Source of the DNA: Bryoerythrophyllum caledonicum
Taxonomy: Eukaryota; Streptophyta; Bryopsida; Pottiales; Pottiaceae
NCBI GenBank assembly: GCA_963971425.1
Contig: OZ020523.1
Location: forward strand, 25,153,105 to 25,217,104
Length of the DNA: 64,000 bases
Direction of reading: 5' to 3'
This document shows positions 56,073 through 64,000 of this stretch, in pieces. Both the position numbers and the translations under genes were made by a program. The notes beneath the pieces are model-generated. The model did no database searches. It saw nothing but the letters and a program-made list of their open reading frames with translations, and was not told the origin of the DNA. Each line of letters starts with the position of its first letter. Position 1 is the first letter of the stretch.

Positions 56073-58274
56073 CTACGAAAAAAAAGATTGAGCAAAGAGC
56101 TTCACACAGGTATCCAGATGACCGCCCAAGCGGTTGCGGACTTTAGACTTCATGAAGCCAAGTGTGGAGAATGTCCGCTCATCTTCCACGCTGCCCAGCA
56201 CAACACATATGGCAATGTCTGCGAGTTTAAAAAACTCGAACAAGCGGCACCTCATGAGACTGCTTTATCCCACCTTCTCCCATAACTTAGTAACCGGATT
56301 TTTGTCACGCGGTTCTTCCATCGCTGCCGCGCAGTTCGACTTCATTGTCAACTTGAACAATGAAGTCTGCAGCCCTAGTGACCGGGCATCCAAGAGGGGA
56401 TCCACTTGAACCATCGCAATGTTCTCCTTGGTCCCCCGATTTACGTGCCTTACAACACAAAAATGATGCCTCAGGGTCTTCATGTGAAGACTGAATAGCT
56501 CATCACAGTTTTGCTGCAACCAAAACTGAGGAAAGATGATAGAAAAAGCATTCATTAGCGCGGAATCAGGGAACCGCTTCTCCAACTCGCTTATGAGCAT
56601 TTCAGCAGCATCCTTACATTGACCTTTCACCGAGGTAACCACATTAAAAAAATCTGGACCGACTAACAGGGAGCTTCTTCCCTGAAGCAACACACAACAT
56701 GTGTGCAGCATAAGTATGGTCGTTGATCCGGAATCCCAAGCTTTCCGAGCCGTCGTTGAGATCAACCACCCACTCCTGCGCAATGGCGTACGAGTGATCA
56801 TCAATCACATCGCACAACATCTGAAAATGCTGCCTTTGGTACGATGATTCCGAATCAACATACATCATGTAGAGCTCCGCTTGGCATATCTTCACAGCTG
56901 CCACATAATCCGAAACAAACACGTGAAAAGACTCCGCAAACTTCATCAAATTGTTCACAGACTCTAGCAACGGCATGATGCATGGTAAAGCCAACAACGT
57001 TGCAACATCACACAGCAAATCGTAATTTAGTTTCGCAGACTCCCTGGCGGCTGCCTGCTTCGCAGTGAAAGCAGGCTCCTTCAAAGCCGCGTCTTCACAC
57101 ATCTTCACTATGAGGGTCTTATACTCCCCCATCACTCGTTTAAGCGGCTCAAGAAGTGAAATCCACCGTGTCTTCACGTTCTTGAGCATTCTCAAATCCA
57201 CTATTTTCACAATGTCAGCAAGCTTCTGAAACTCAAGGTGCTTCTTCGAACTGGTCCTGAAATACACGTACATGGCTTGGCAAAGCGATTCAAGTTTCGC
57301 CACGACTAGCAGATTGGAGAGCGGCTCCACAGCGAGATTCGTGCGATGCGCCATGCAATGCACCCCCACCATGAAAGGAGCAATCTGCTCCTTTAACTAC
57401 GTCGTCACGCCAGATCGAGAACCCTGGGAAACCGCAACACCATCTGCGCCAAAGCACACTAATTTCTCTGCCACTTCTTTCACATCCAGTCCTCCATGGT
57501 AAGTTAGAATAGTCACGATAGCTTCCTTCACAGCATGAGCACCGTTCCCGTCAACTAGACGTTGTAAAGCCAATAACAAACTGCATCTTGCAAATCCAAT
57601 CACCACATAAACATGCACAGAGAGCCAACTCTCATGGTCGATAGTCGTTACCTCATCTGCAGAAATCGAAAAGAATGAACACTCACGAATGATTTTTTTG
57701 GTGTGCTCCGAAAGTACGTACCCCATGTTGTCCGCCATGGCCCATTCCGCACTTGTGCTCCAATGCTTGCGAGGACAGTCCGGCACCGCCAATTGCTGGA
57801 ACAACGCCGCTGCAGACTCGAAGTCGGTCATTGGCCGTCCCTAGCTGAGAAGCCAAAACAGTACCCGGAATTGCACCAATTTTTTTTCTTCTCCCGAGTG
57901 GCTCCTTTGATCACTAGCTGGGCGACAGTCTCCGTACCTCCTCGTGCAAAGAATATACGCTCATTCTTCACATGCTGGCACGTTGACAAGAAATAATGCT
58001 CACCTTTCTTGATTTTTCCAAAATCGACTACCGCCTTCCTCCGCCCAGCATGCTTCCACAACGAGTCCAGCTTTGGCACAAGGAGCTTCTCGCGGCCCTC
58101 CACAGTGGAATAAACTTTGCACCGCACTTGACACACACGTCCATCACGCCCCAGCACGGACTCCGCCGACAATAGGCGTGCGGCCCAACTGTCTTGGAAG
58201 TGCCGATTATGTTCGTAGCTCTGCCGCCTTCGCCGCGCGGCCTCGACCATGGGACTCCCAATGGCAGCCTCCAA
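56073..58274 (-). pseudogene. BED-finger hAT transposase (KIAA1586/ZNF862-like), broken
   Basis: ATG at 58274 leads into a BED-type region (FQDSWAARLLSAESVLGRDG, VCQVRCKVYSTVEGREKLL, DSLWKHAGRRKA), then, after a frame slip near 57.85 kb, the catalytic domain. Landmarks are FSISADEVTTIDHESWLSVH, LVCFGADGVAVSQGSRSGV, VGVHCMAHRTNLAVEPLSN and KNVKTRWISLLEPL. TAG at 57397 interrupts it. A second slip occurs in a T run near 56651, and a TAA lies at 56265. The C-terminal dimerisation motif follows (SVEDERTFSTLGFMKSKVRN). The family catalyses cut-and-paste transposition; some members became host proteins. This copy is dead. Confidence 0.75.
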
Positions 58275-58513
58275 TATTTATACGTCGGAGTCTGAACAAA
58301 CGGTGGATTTCGGGGACTCCACGAGAAGAATCACGCGGCTCGTTGAGGCGACGTCTTCCACCTTGTCTGCCTCTGAACCCTGAGAAGACACCCGGACACA
58401 CCCTAACCCTTCAACCATCGTTTCTAAATTTTCTGTCGGCACTCTTCCCTCATACCAAAATTTCGAGAGACACGACTGCTGCTTTGGAGCCATTCTCAAA
58501 CCCTGAACAGGAC

Positions 58514-58713
58514 GACAAGAACAAGAAAAAACAAAGCAGCAGAGGTTCGAATACTCCCTGGTTTACAAGAACAAGAAAAAACAAAACAGCACATGTTCGA
58601 ATACTCCCTAGTTTACAAGAACAAAAAAAAACAAAACAGCAAAGCTTCGAATACTCTCCGGTTTACAAGAACAAGAAGAAACAAAACAGCAAAGGTTTGA
58701 ATACTCCCTGGTT
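58514..58713. repeat. 50-bp tandem repeat, four copies
   Basis: The unit begins GTTTACAAGAACAAGAAAAA and includes AACAGCA and TTCGAATACTCCCTG. Copies begin at about 58511, 58561, 58611 and 58661 with few differences. The last copy runs directly into the cyclic phosphodiesterase fragment, so the repeat may have been created or captured together with it. Confidence 0.85.
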
Positions 58714-58717
58714 TGCT

Positions 58718-59027
58718 GTGATTTATGTGACGCTGCTGCCACAGACGCCGCTGCCACACGCCGCACAAGAACAAGACGTGGTGGGCATGAACTACGACCT
58801 GACGCTGCACTTGGTGATGACGCAGGTGCGCGAGCAGCACGTGTCGGCCGCGTCCTCGCCGCACGTGACGGTCATGGGCCACCACTGGAGCGAGTTTGAG
58901 GCGGCCGAGGCCAACCTGTGCGCTCTGTGCGCCGCCACGCTGCCGTTCACGCTCCGTGTCAAAGCTGTGGAGAGCGCCGAGACCTACTTCCAGTGCGTCT
59001 ACCTCCTCATGGGAAAATCCGACGAGG
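58718..59027 (+). pseudogene. Fragment of a plant cyclic phosphodiesterase gene (2H phosphoesterase)
   Basis: A GC-rich open stretch reads VIYVTLLPQTPLPHAAQEQD, then SSPHVTVMGHHW, LCALCAATLPFTLRV and ETYFQCVYLLMGKSDE, and stops at a donor-like GTATGG at 59028. PHVTVMG is the first H-x-T/S motif, and YFQCVYLL is a conserved strand of plant cyclic phosphodiesterases, which open ADP-ribose cyclic phosphates from tRNA splicing. The second H-x-T/S motif would lie in a missing downstream exon, so the piece cannot be active. Its GC content differs sharply from the neighbourhood, suggesting a captured or translocated exon. A longer open frame starting further left runs antisense through the hAT gene and is not real. 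Confidence 0.6.
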
Positions 59028-59301
59028 TATGGGTAGAGAAAACGCCGCTGACTTAAATGCCAAAAAACGACACTGCGGCACTACCTCCATCGCTCCCCCA
59101 ACTCGAGCGGCGACTCCATTGCTCCCCCACGTAGTCTAGTCCAAAGCGCGCCACACCCGCTTTGATCAGCGCGGCCTTCAACGAGCCCAAAACTCCATTG
59201 GCGACAAACCCTCACAGAGCCTCTCAAACTTGGCGATCTCTCTGACTGCGCTCTACTATTGCTGGCGAAGTGCTGCTAATCTCGGGTCTGCACTCACTGG
59301 C

Positions 59302-59360
59302 TTTAGGGTTTAGGGTTTAGGGTTTAGGGTTTAGGGTTATAGGGTTTAGGGTTTAGGGTT
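59302..59360 (+). repeat. Interstitial telomere array 1 (TTTAGGG)
   Basis: Eight units of TTTAGGG with one TTATAGGG variant, followed at once by TTACAGGGGTATCCCCGAAA. This marks the left border of the first repeat unit. Confidence 0.95.
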
Positions 59361-59931
59361 ACAGGGGTATCCCCGAAAATTTGACATACTTATTTTGGGC
59401 TGAAATTTTGTCTACCCCCCCATTTGTGACTATTGCGCATCCAATGGTGCAAAAAACCACCCTAATAATATCACAGATTGCGAGATATTGCAACTTGGAC
59501 TTTATTGGGGTGAGTTGACTTTCTTTATTTGATATCATTTACAAGTTTTAACTTGACCTACCCCCCTATTCGTGGGCATTGTGAATCCAATGGTGGTATT
59601 TGTTTTTGGAATTGAGTTTAGGGTTGGCTGCTGTAAGCGTTTCAAAAGTGGCTTTTAAAGTTGCTATCTTTGTGAGTTTGAGGAATTAGGAAGATTGGAA
59701 GGTACATACCCCCCCATTTTCGAGGGTTGTGAACACATTGGAGTAATAAAAAGCCCAAACATAGGGCTTTTTTTGGAAGATATGGCCGGTTTGACCATTT
59801 AAACCACCGAAGTTGACTTTTTAGAGGCGGTTGCGGATGTGGATGAAATTTCAACATGATGTAGATCTTGGAGTGAGCGTTCCGAAATGATATCACACTT
59901 GTTAATCGGACTTTGTATGCATGAGTTATGA

Positions 59932-60690
59932 ATGGATGAAGTTTCGACTTTCCAAACTTCATCCAGCGTTTGCGATTGCATGCTAGGTCCAATCAACAAG
60001 TGCCACGTCACTATGGAATCCCCTTGAAACATTCTACACAAATATGCCCTTGAAAAAGAATCGCCCTTCTTTATACAAAAGTTGAAATGGACAAATTGAT
60101 TGTATGACCCCTCTAAGTTTCTATTTTTGGATATATTAGAATATACCATTGCAAAGATGCTTAAATGCACTTTATAGATCTACTCTTGGAATCTTCATCC
60201 AAACATTTAAAAGACGGTTATTGATGGATGAAGTTTTGACTTTTCAAACTTCATCCAGCTTTTGCGGTTGCATGCTAGGTCCAATCAGCAAGTGCCACGT
60301 CATTATGGAATCCCCTTGAAAAATTCTACACAATGATGCCCTTGAAAAAGAATCGCCTTTCTTTATGCAAAAGTTGAAATGGACAAATTTATTATATGAC
60401 CCCTCTAAGTTTCTATTTTTGGATATATTTTAATATACCATTGCAAAGATGCTTTAATGCACTTTATAGATCTATTCTTCGAATCTTCATCCAATCTTTT
60501 AAAAGACGGTTATTGATGGATGAAGTTTTGACTTTTCAAACTTCATCCAGCGTTTGCGATTGCATGCTAGGTCCAATCAGTAAGTGCCACGTCATTATGG
60601 AATCCCCTTGAAAAATTCTACACAAAGATGCCCTTGAAAAAGAATCGCCCTTCTTTATGCAAAAGTCGAAATGGACATTTTGAATGTATG
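59932..60690. repeat. 292-bp subrepeat, about 2.6 copies (unit A)
   Basis: Copies start at 59932, 60224 and 60516, exactly 292 bp apart. Each opens with a hairpin, GGATGAAGTTT pairing AAACTTCATCC. Unit C has one copy fewer (starts at 62709 and 63001), so copy number changed after the large duplication. Confidence 0.85.
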
Positions 60691-60906
60691 ACCCCTTTAA
60701 ATTTGTATGAATTAGGAGTGGAGGGTTTGAGTTCTACTTGTTGATGCAATATTGTGATTTTTGTGACTTATGGATGCATGAAGGTGGGTTCGCATTTAGG
60801 CTTTAGGAGAGAATATAAGAATATAAGAAATAGCCTATATATATATGAAATCAAAAATATGCATATCTGCAATTAAAGAAATACATATGAAAATACATAA
60901 AGTCAT

Positions 60907-61581
60907 CTACGCTATAGAGCGGATGTGCATCCTCCACTCTGCTCCATAGAGACCAAGATAGTGACGAGCTGCGCCCACGCGGTCGGTATAGATGTTCCTC
61001 TTTGGGAGGAACTGACCTGTATAGGTGCTCCTAAGCATAAGCCCTGGAACTGTACGGTCTCTCACTCGACTCTGAAGGGCCCAATCTGCATGATCGAGGA
61101 AATCCTGGATGAGAGGTCGAAGCTCCGGATCATCCAACTCTACTCCCTCGTAAGCAAAACCTAAGTCCTCCTCTACCTCCTGTGCTCTAGCCTCGGCCGC
61201 TCTAGCTACCTCTGCCCAAACCCGCGCCTGTTGTAGCTGCCGCTCCATGTATCTGCCGCTCCATCCGATAGCCTGACGAGCAAATGTGAGAGCACTCTGA
61301 ATCTCTACTGATGGTGCATGCTCGTTCCTGCCATGGAGCATAGCTGCAAGTCCTGCCAGAAAATCTCGTGCAAATTCGAGAAGCCTCTCTATAGTAACCT
61401 CTCTGGTATCGAATGTCCCACCTAGTGCTCTCTCCACTCCTACAATGCTGAACAAGTCGTGCTCACTCCATAGCCGACGTCCATCGACTACTAACTCTGT
61501 CCGTACTGTCAACTCTATCCGGATGCCGGATAGACGACTAAGGCGTAGGTCGTATGTCATGGCTGTCCAACGCTGCATCAA
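60907..61581 (-). CDS. Unrecognised helical protein, copy 1
   Basis: A 224-codon frame ends at 60907. The first ATG is at 61578; upstream codons read QLQDL and then run into the telomere array within 13 bases. The natural 5' end was therefore probably lost at the telomere junction. The protein is rich in Arg, Glu, Ala and Leu with long predicted helices (ARQAIGWSGRYMERQLQQAR, AEVARAAEARAQEVEEDLGF) and an Arg-rich end (RVGAARHYLGLYGAEW). No family is recognised. It is repeated without change of reading frame in unit C, but duplication is recent enough that this does not prove selection. Confidence 0.4.
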   Translation of the reverse strand: MMQRWTAMTYDLRLSRLSGIRIELTVRTELVVDGRRLWSEHDLFSIVGVERALGGTFDTREVTIERLLEFARDFLAGLAAMLHGRNEHAPSVEIQSALTFARQAIGWSGRYMERQLQQARVWAEVARAAEARAQEVEEDLGFAYEGVELDDPELRPLIQDFLDHADWALQSRVRDRTVPGLMLRSTYTGQFLPKRNIYTDRVGAARHYLGLYGAEWRMHIRSIA

Positions 61582-61593
61582 ATCCTGTAGCTG

Positions 61594-61659
61594 TTTAGGG
61601 TTTAGGGTTTAGGGTTTAGGGTTTAGGGTTTAGGGTTTAGGGTTTAGGGTTTAGGGTTA
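61594..61659 (+). repeat. Interstitial telomere array 2 (TTTAGGG)
   Basis: Nine perfect TTTAGGG units and the TTACAGGGG junction. This is the border between units A and B. It begins 13 bases from the ORF, directly after TGTAGCTG. Confidence 0.95.
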
Positions 61660-62087
61660 CAGGGGTATCCCCGAAAAATTGACATACTTATTTTGGGCTG
61701 AAATTTTGTCTACTCCCCCATTTGTGACTATTGCGCATCCAATGGTGCAAAAAACCACCCTAATAATATCACAGATTGCGAGATATAGCAACTTGGACTT
61801 TATTGGGGTGAGTTGACTTTCTTTATTTGATATCATTTACAAGTTTTAACTTGACCTACCCCCCTATTCGTGGGCATTGTGAATCCAATGGTGGTATTTG
61901 TTTTTGGAATTGAGTTTAGGGTTGGTTGCTGTAAGCGTTTCAAAAGTGGCTTTTATAGTTGCTATCTTTGTGAGTTTGAGGAATTAGGAAGATTGGAAGG
62001 TACGTACCCCCCCATTTTCGAGGGTTGTGAACACATTGGAGTAATAAAAAGCCCAAACATAGGGCTTTTTTTAGAAGATATGGCCGG
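61594..62087. repeat. Truncated duplication unit B (494 bp)
   Basis: Equal to the first part of unit A up to GATATGGCCGGTTT, where A continues GACCATTT but B switches to AGGGTTAGGG. The shared GGTTT at the switch point is microhomology with the telomere repeat. Confidence 0.9.
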
Positions 62088-62138
62088 TTTAGGGTTAGGG
62101 TTTAGGGTTTAGGGTTTAGGGTTTAGGGTTTAGGGTTA
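62088..62138 (+). repeat. Interstitial telomere array 3 (TTTAGGG)
   Basis: About seven units, one shortened to TTAGGG, then TTACAGGGG. It opens unit C. Confidence 0.95.
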
Positions 62139-63391
62139 CAGGGGTATCCCCGAAAAATTGACATACTTATTTTGGGCTGAAATTTTGTCTACTCCCCCAT
62201 TTGTGACTATTGCGCATCCAATGGTGCAAAAAACCACCCTAATAATATCACAGATTGCGAGATATAGCAACTTGGACTTTATTGGGGTGAGTTGACTTTC
62301 TTTATTTGATATCATTTACAAGTTTTAACTTGACCTACCCCCCTATTCGTGGGCATTGTGAATCCAATGGTGGTATTTGTTTTTGGAATTGAGTTTAGGG
62401 TTGGTTGCTGTAAGCGTTTCAAAAGTGGCTTTTATAGTTGCTATCTTTGTGAGTTTGAGGAATTAGGAAGATTGGAAGGTACGTACCCCCCCATTTTCGA
62501 GGGTTGTGAACACATTGGAGTAATAAAAAGCCCAAACATAGGGCTTTTTTTAGAAGATATGGCCGGTTTGACCATTTAAACCACCGAAGTTGACTCTTTA
62601 GAGGCGGTTGCGGATGTGAATGAAATTTCAACATGATGTAGATCTTGGAGTGAGTGTTCCGAAATGATATCACACTTGTTAATCGGATCTTGTATGCATG
62701 AGTTATGAATGGATGAAGTTTCGACTTTCCAAACTTCATCCAGCGTTTGCGATTGCATGCTAGGTGCAATCAGCAAGTGCCACGTCATTATGGAATCCCC
62801 TTGAAAAATTCTACACAAATATGCCCTTGAAAAAGAATCGCCCTTCTTTATACAAAAGTTGAAATGGACAAATTGATTGTATGACCCCTCTAAGTTTCTA
62901 TTTTTGGATATATTAGAATATACCATTGCAAAGATGCTTAAATGCAATTTATAGATCTACTCTTGGAATCTTCATCCAAACATTTAAAAGACGGTTATTG
63001 ATGGATGAAGTTTTGACTTTTCAAACTTCATCCAGCGTTTGCGATTGCATGCTAGGTCCAATCAGTAAGTGCCACGTCATTATGGAATCCCCTTGAAAAA
63101 TTCTACACAAAGATGCCCTTGAAAAAGAATCGCCCTTCTTTATGCAAAAGTCGAAATGGACATTTTGAATGTATGACCCCTTTAAATTTGTATGAATTAG
63201 GAGTGGAGGGTTTGAGTTCTACTTGTTGATGCAATATTGTGATTTTTGTGACTTATGGATGCATGAAGGTGGGTTCGCATTTAGGCTTTAGGAGAGAATA
63301 TAAGAATATAAGAAATAGCCTATATATATATGAAATCAAAAATATGCATATCTGCAATTAAAGAAATACATATGAAAATACATAAAGTCAT

Positions 63392-64000
63392 CTACGCTAT
63401 AGAGCGGATGTGCATCCTCCACTCTGCTCCATAGAGACCAAGATAGTGACGAGCTGCGCCCACGCGGTCGGTATAGATGTTCCTCTTTGGGAGGAACTGA
63501 CCTGTATAGGTGCTCCTAAGCATAAGCCCTGGAACTGTACGGTCTCTCACTCGACTCTGAAGGGCCCAATCTGCATGATCGAGGAAATCCTGGATGAGAG
63601 GTCGAAGCTCCGGATCATCCAACTCTACTCCCTCGTAAGCAAAACCTAAGTCCTCCTCTACCTCCTGTGCTCTAGCCTCGGCCGCTCTAGCTACCTCTGC
63701 CCAAACCCGCGCCTGTTGTAGCTGCCGCTCCATGTATCTGCCGCTCCATCCGATAGCCTGACGAGCAAATGTGAGAGCACTCTGAATCTCTACTGATGGT
63801 GCATGCTCGTTCCTGCCATGGAGCATAGCTGCAAGTCCTGCCAGAAAATCTCGTGCAAATTCGAGAAGCCTCTCTATAGTAACCTCTCTGGTATCGAATG
63901 TCCCACCTAGTGCTCTCTCCACTCCTACAATGCTGAACAAGTCGTGCTCACTCCATAGCCGACGTCCATCGACTACTAACTCTGTCCGTACTGTCAACTC
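63392..64000 (-). CDS. Unrecognised helical protein, copy 2 (5' part beyond the window)
   Basis: Its 201 visible codons are identical to copy 1 (60907-61581) from VRTELVVDGRRLW through RSIA. The start lies outside the window. Identity over 600 bp shows recent duplication. Confidence 0.4.
   Translation of the reverse strand, partial: ELTVRTELVVDGRRLWSEHDLFSIVGVERALGGTFDTREVTIERLLEFARDFLAGLAAMLHGRNEHAPSVEIQSALTFARQAIGWSGRYMERQLQQARVWAEVARAAEARAQEVEEDLGFAYEGVELDDPELRPLIQDFLDHADWALQSRVRDRTVPGLMLRSTYTGQFLPKRNIYTDRVGAARHYLGLYGAEWRMHIRSIA

Larger units (their letters stand above)
59302..61593. repeat. Tandem duplication unit A (2292 bp)
   Basis: Telomere array, a GGGGTATCCCC hairpin, about 570 bp of AT-rich sequence, a 292-bp tandem repeat array, about 200 bp of AT-rich DNA, then the minus-strand ORF. 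Unit C (62088 to the window end) repeats it closely. Unit B (61594-62087) repeats only the first 494 bp. Confidence 0.9.
62088..64000. repeat. Duplication unit C, cut by the window end
   Basis: It follows unit A over its whole visible length (1913 bp) with few base changes and one fewer 292-bp subrepeat. It closely resembles B in its first 494 bp. The window ends inside the minus-strand ORF. Confidence 0.9.

Noticed and set aside
58073..59056. 327-codon plus-strand ORF as one gene
   Set aside because: Its first 440 bp are antisense to the hAT pseudogene and the next 200 bp are the 50-bp repeat; only the last third resembles a real protein.
1..64000. Alternative genetic code (stop reassignment) to explain many in-frame stops
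   Set aside because: All three stop codons occur, in unrelated transposons, together with frameshifts and a donor-site change; cytosine deamination explains them better.

Overview
The window is repeat-dominated nuclear DNA from a streptophyte (plant lineage). Evidence for this is TTTAGGG-type telomere repeats at several internal sites, a piece of a plant-type cyclic phosphodiesterase gene, spliceosomal GT-AG introns, and plant-style transposon classes (Mutator-like, hAT, Helitron). No rRNA, CRISPR array, operon or complete ordinary host gene was found. A 200-base run of N (6665-6864) shows it is a draft assembly. The mix of a DUF7869-type transposase-like gene with Ulp1-carrying Mutator elements fits a charophyte alga, bryophyte, lycophyte or fern about as well as a seed plant; the species cannot be fixed from the sequence.

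Layout, left to right. 1-5.4 kb: a DUF7869-family gene with two very short introns and one in-frame stop, flanked on both sides by near-perfect TTTAGCTC palindromes. 5.4-15.5 kb: three minus-strand genes with the same promoter design (a GC-rich TCCGCG array beside a TATA box). Two of them are copies of an unrecognised mobile gene encoding a coiled-coil RING-H2 protein, one with about 1.46 kb deleted. A terminal-inverted-repeat element, a non-autonomous Helitron and an orphan exon lie between them. 15.8-18.8 kb: a decayed hAT transposase. 20.4-34.1 kb: a 1.25-kb inverted repeat whose arms are 11.1 kb apart and enclose a 6.1-kb autonomous-type Helitron (Rep plus Pif1-like helicase, both broken). 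34.9-42.2 kb: an old Mutator-like transposase split by a 4.5-kb insertion that carries an unrecognised gag-like or ORF1-like gene. 42.2-44 kb: a minisatellite hit by an 842-bp element with TTAA target duplication, then other tandem repeats. 45.0-55.4 kb: a nearly complete Mutator-like element with 322-bp terminal inverted repeats and a 9-bp target duplication. It carries a zinc-finger/Ulp1-protease gene on the plus strand and a MURA-type transposase on the minus strand, arranged convergently. 56.0-58.3 kb: a second, BED-finger hAT pseudogene. 58.5-59.0 kb: a 50-bp tandem repeat joined to the cyclic-phosphodiesterase fragment. 59.3-64.0 kb: a tandem duplication whose units are separated by interstitial telomere arrays and carry an unrecognised 224-codon ORF.

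How the parts work together: each mobile element is its own small system (transposase or Rep plus terminal sequences). The best candidate for a less-described system is the 10.4-kb Mutator-like element. Its Ulp1-like gene resolves into five exons with a closed frame and an intact protease triad, and its transposase into four exons with a closed frame. Almost all disabling changes across the window are single C-to-T type transitions (CAG to TAG, CGA to TGA, GT donor to AT), the pattern expected when methylated transposon DNA decays.
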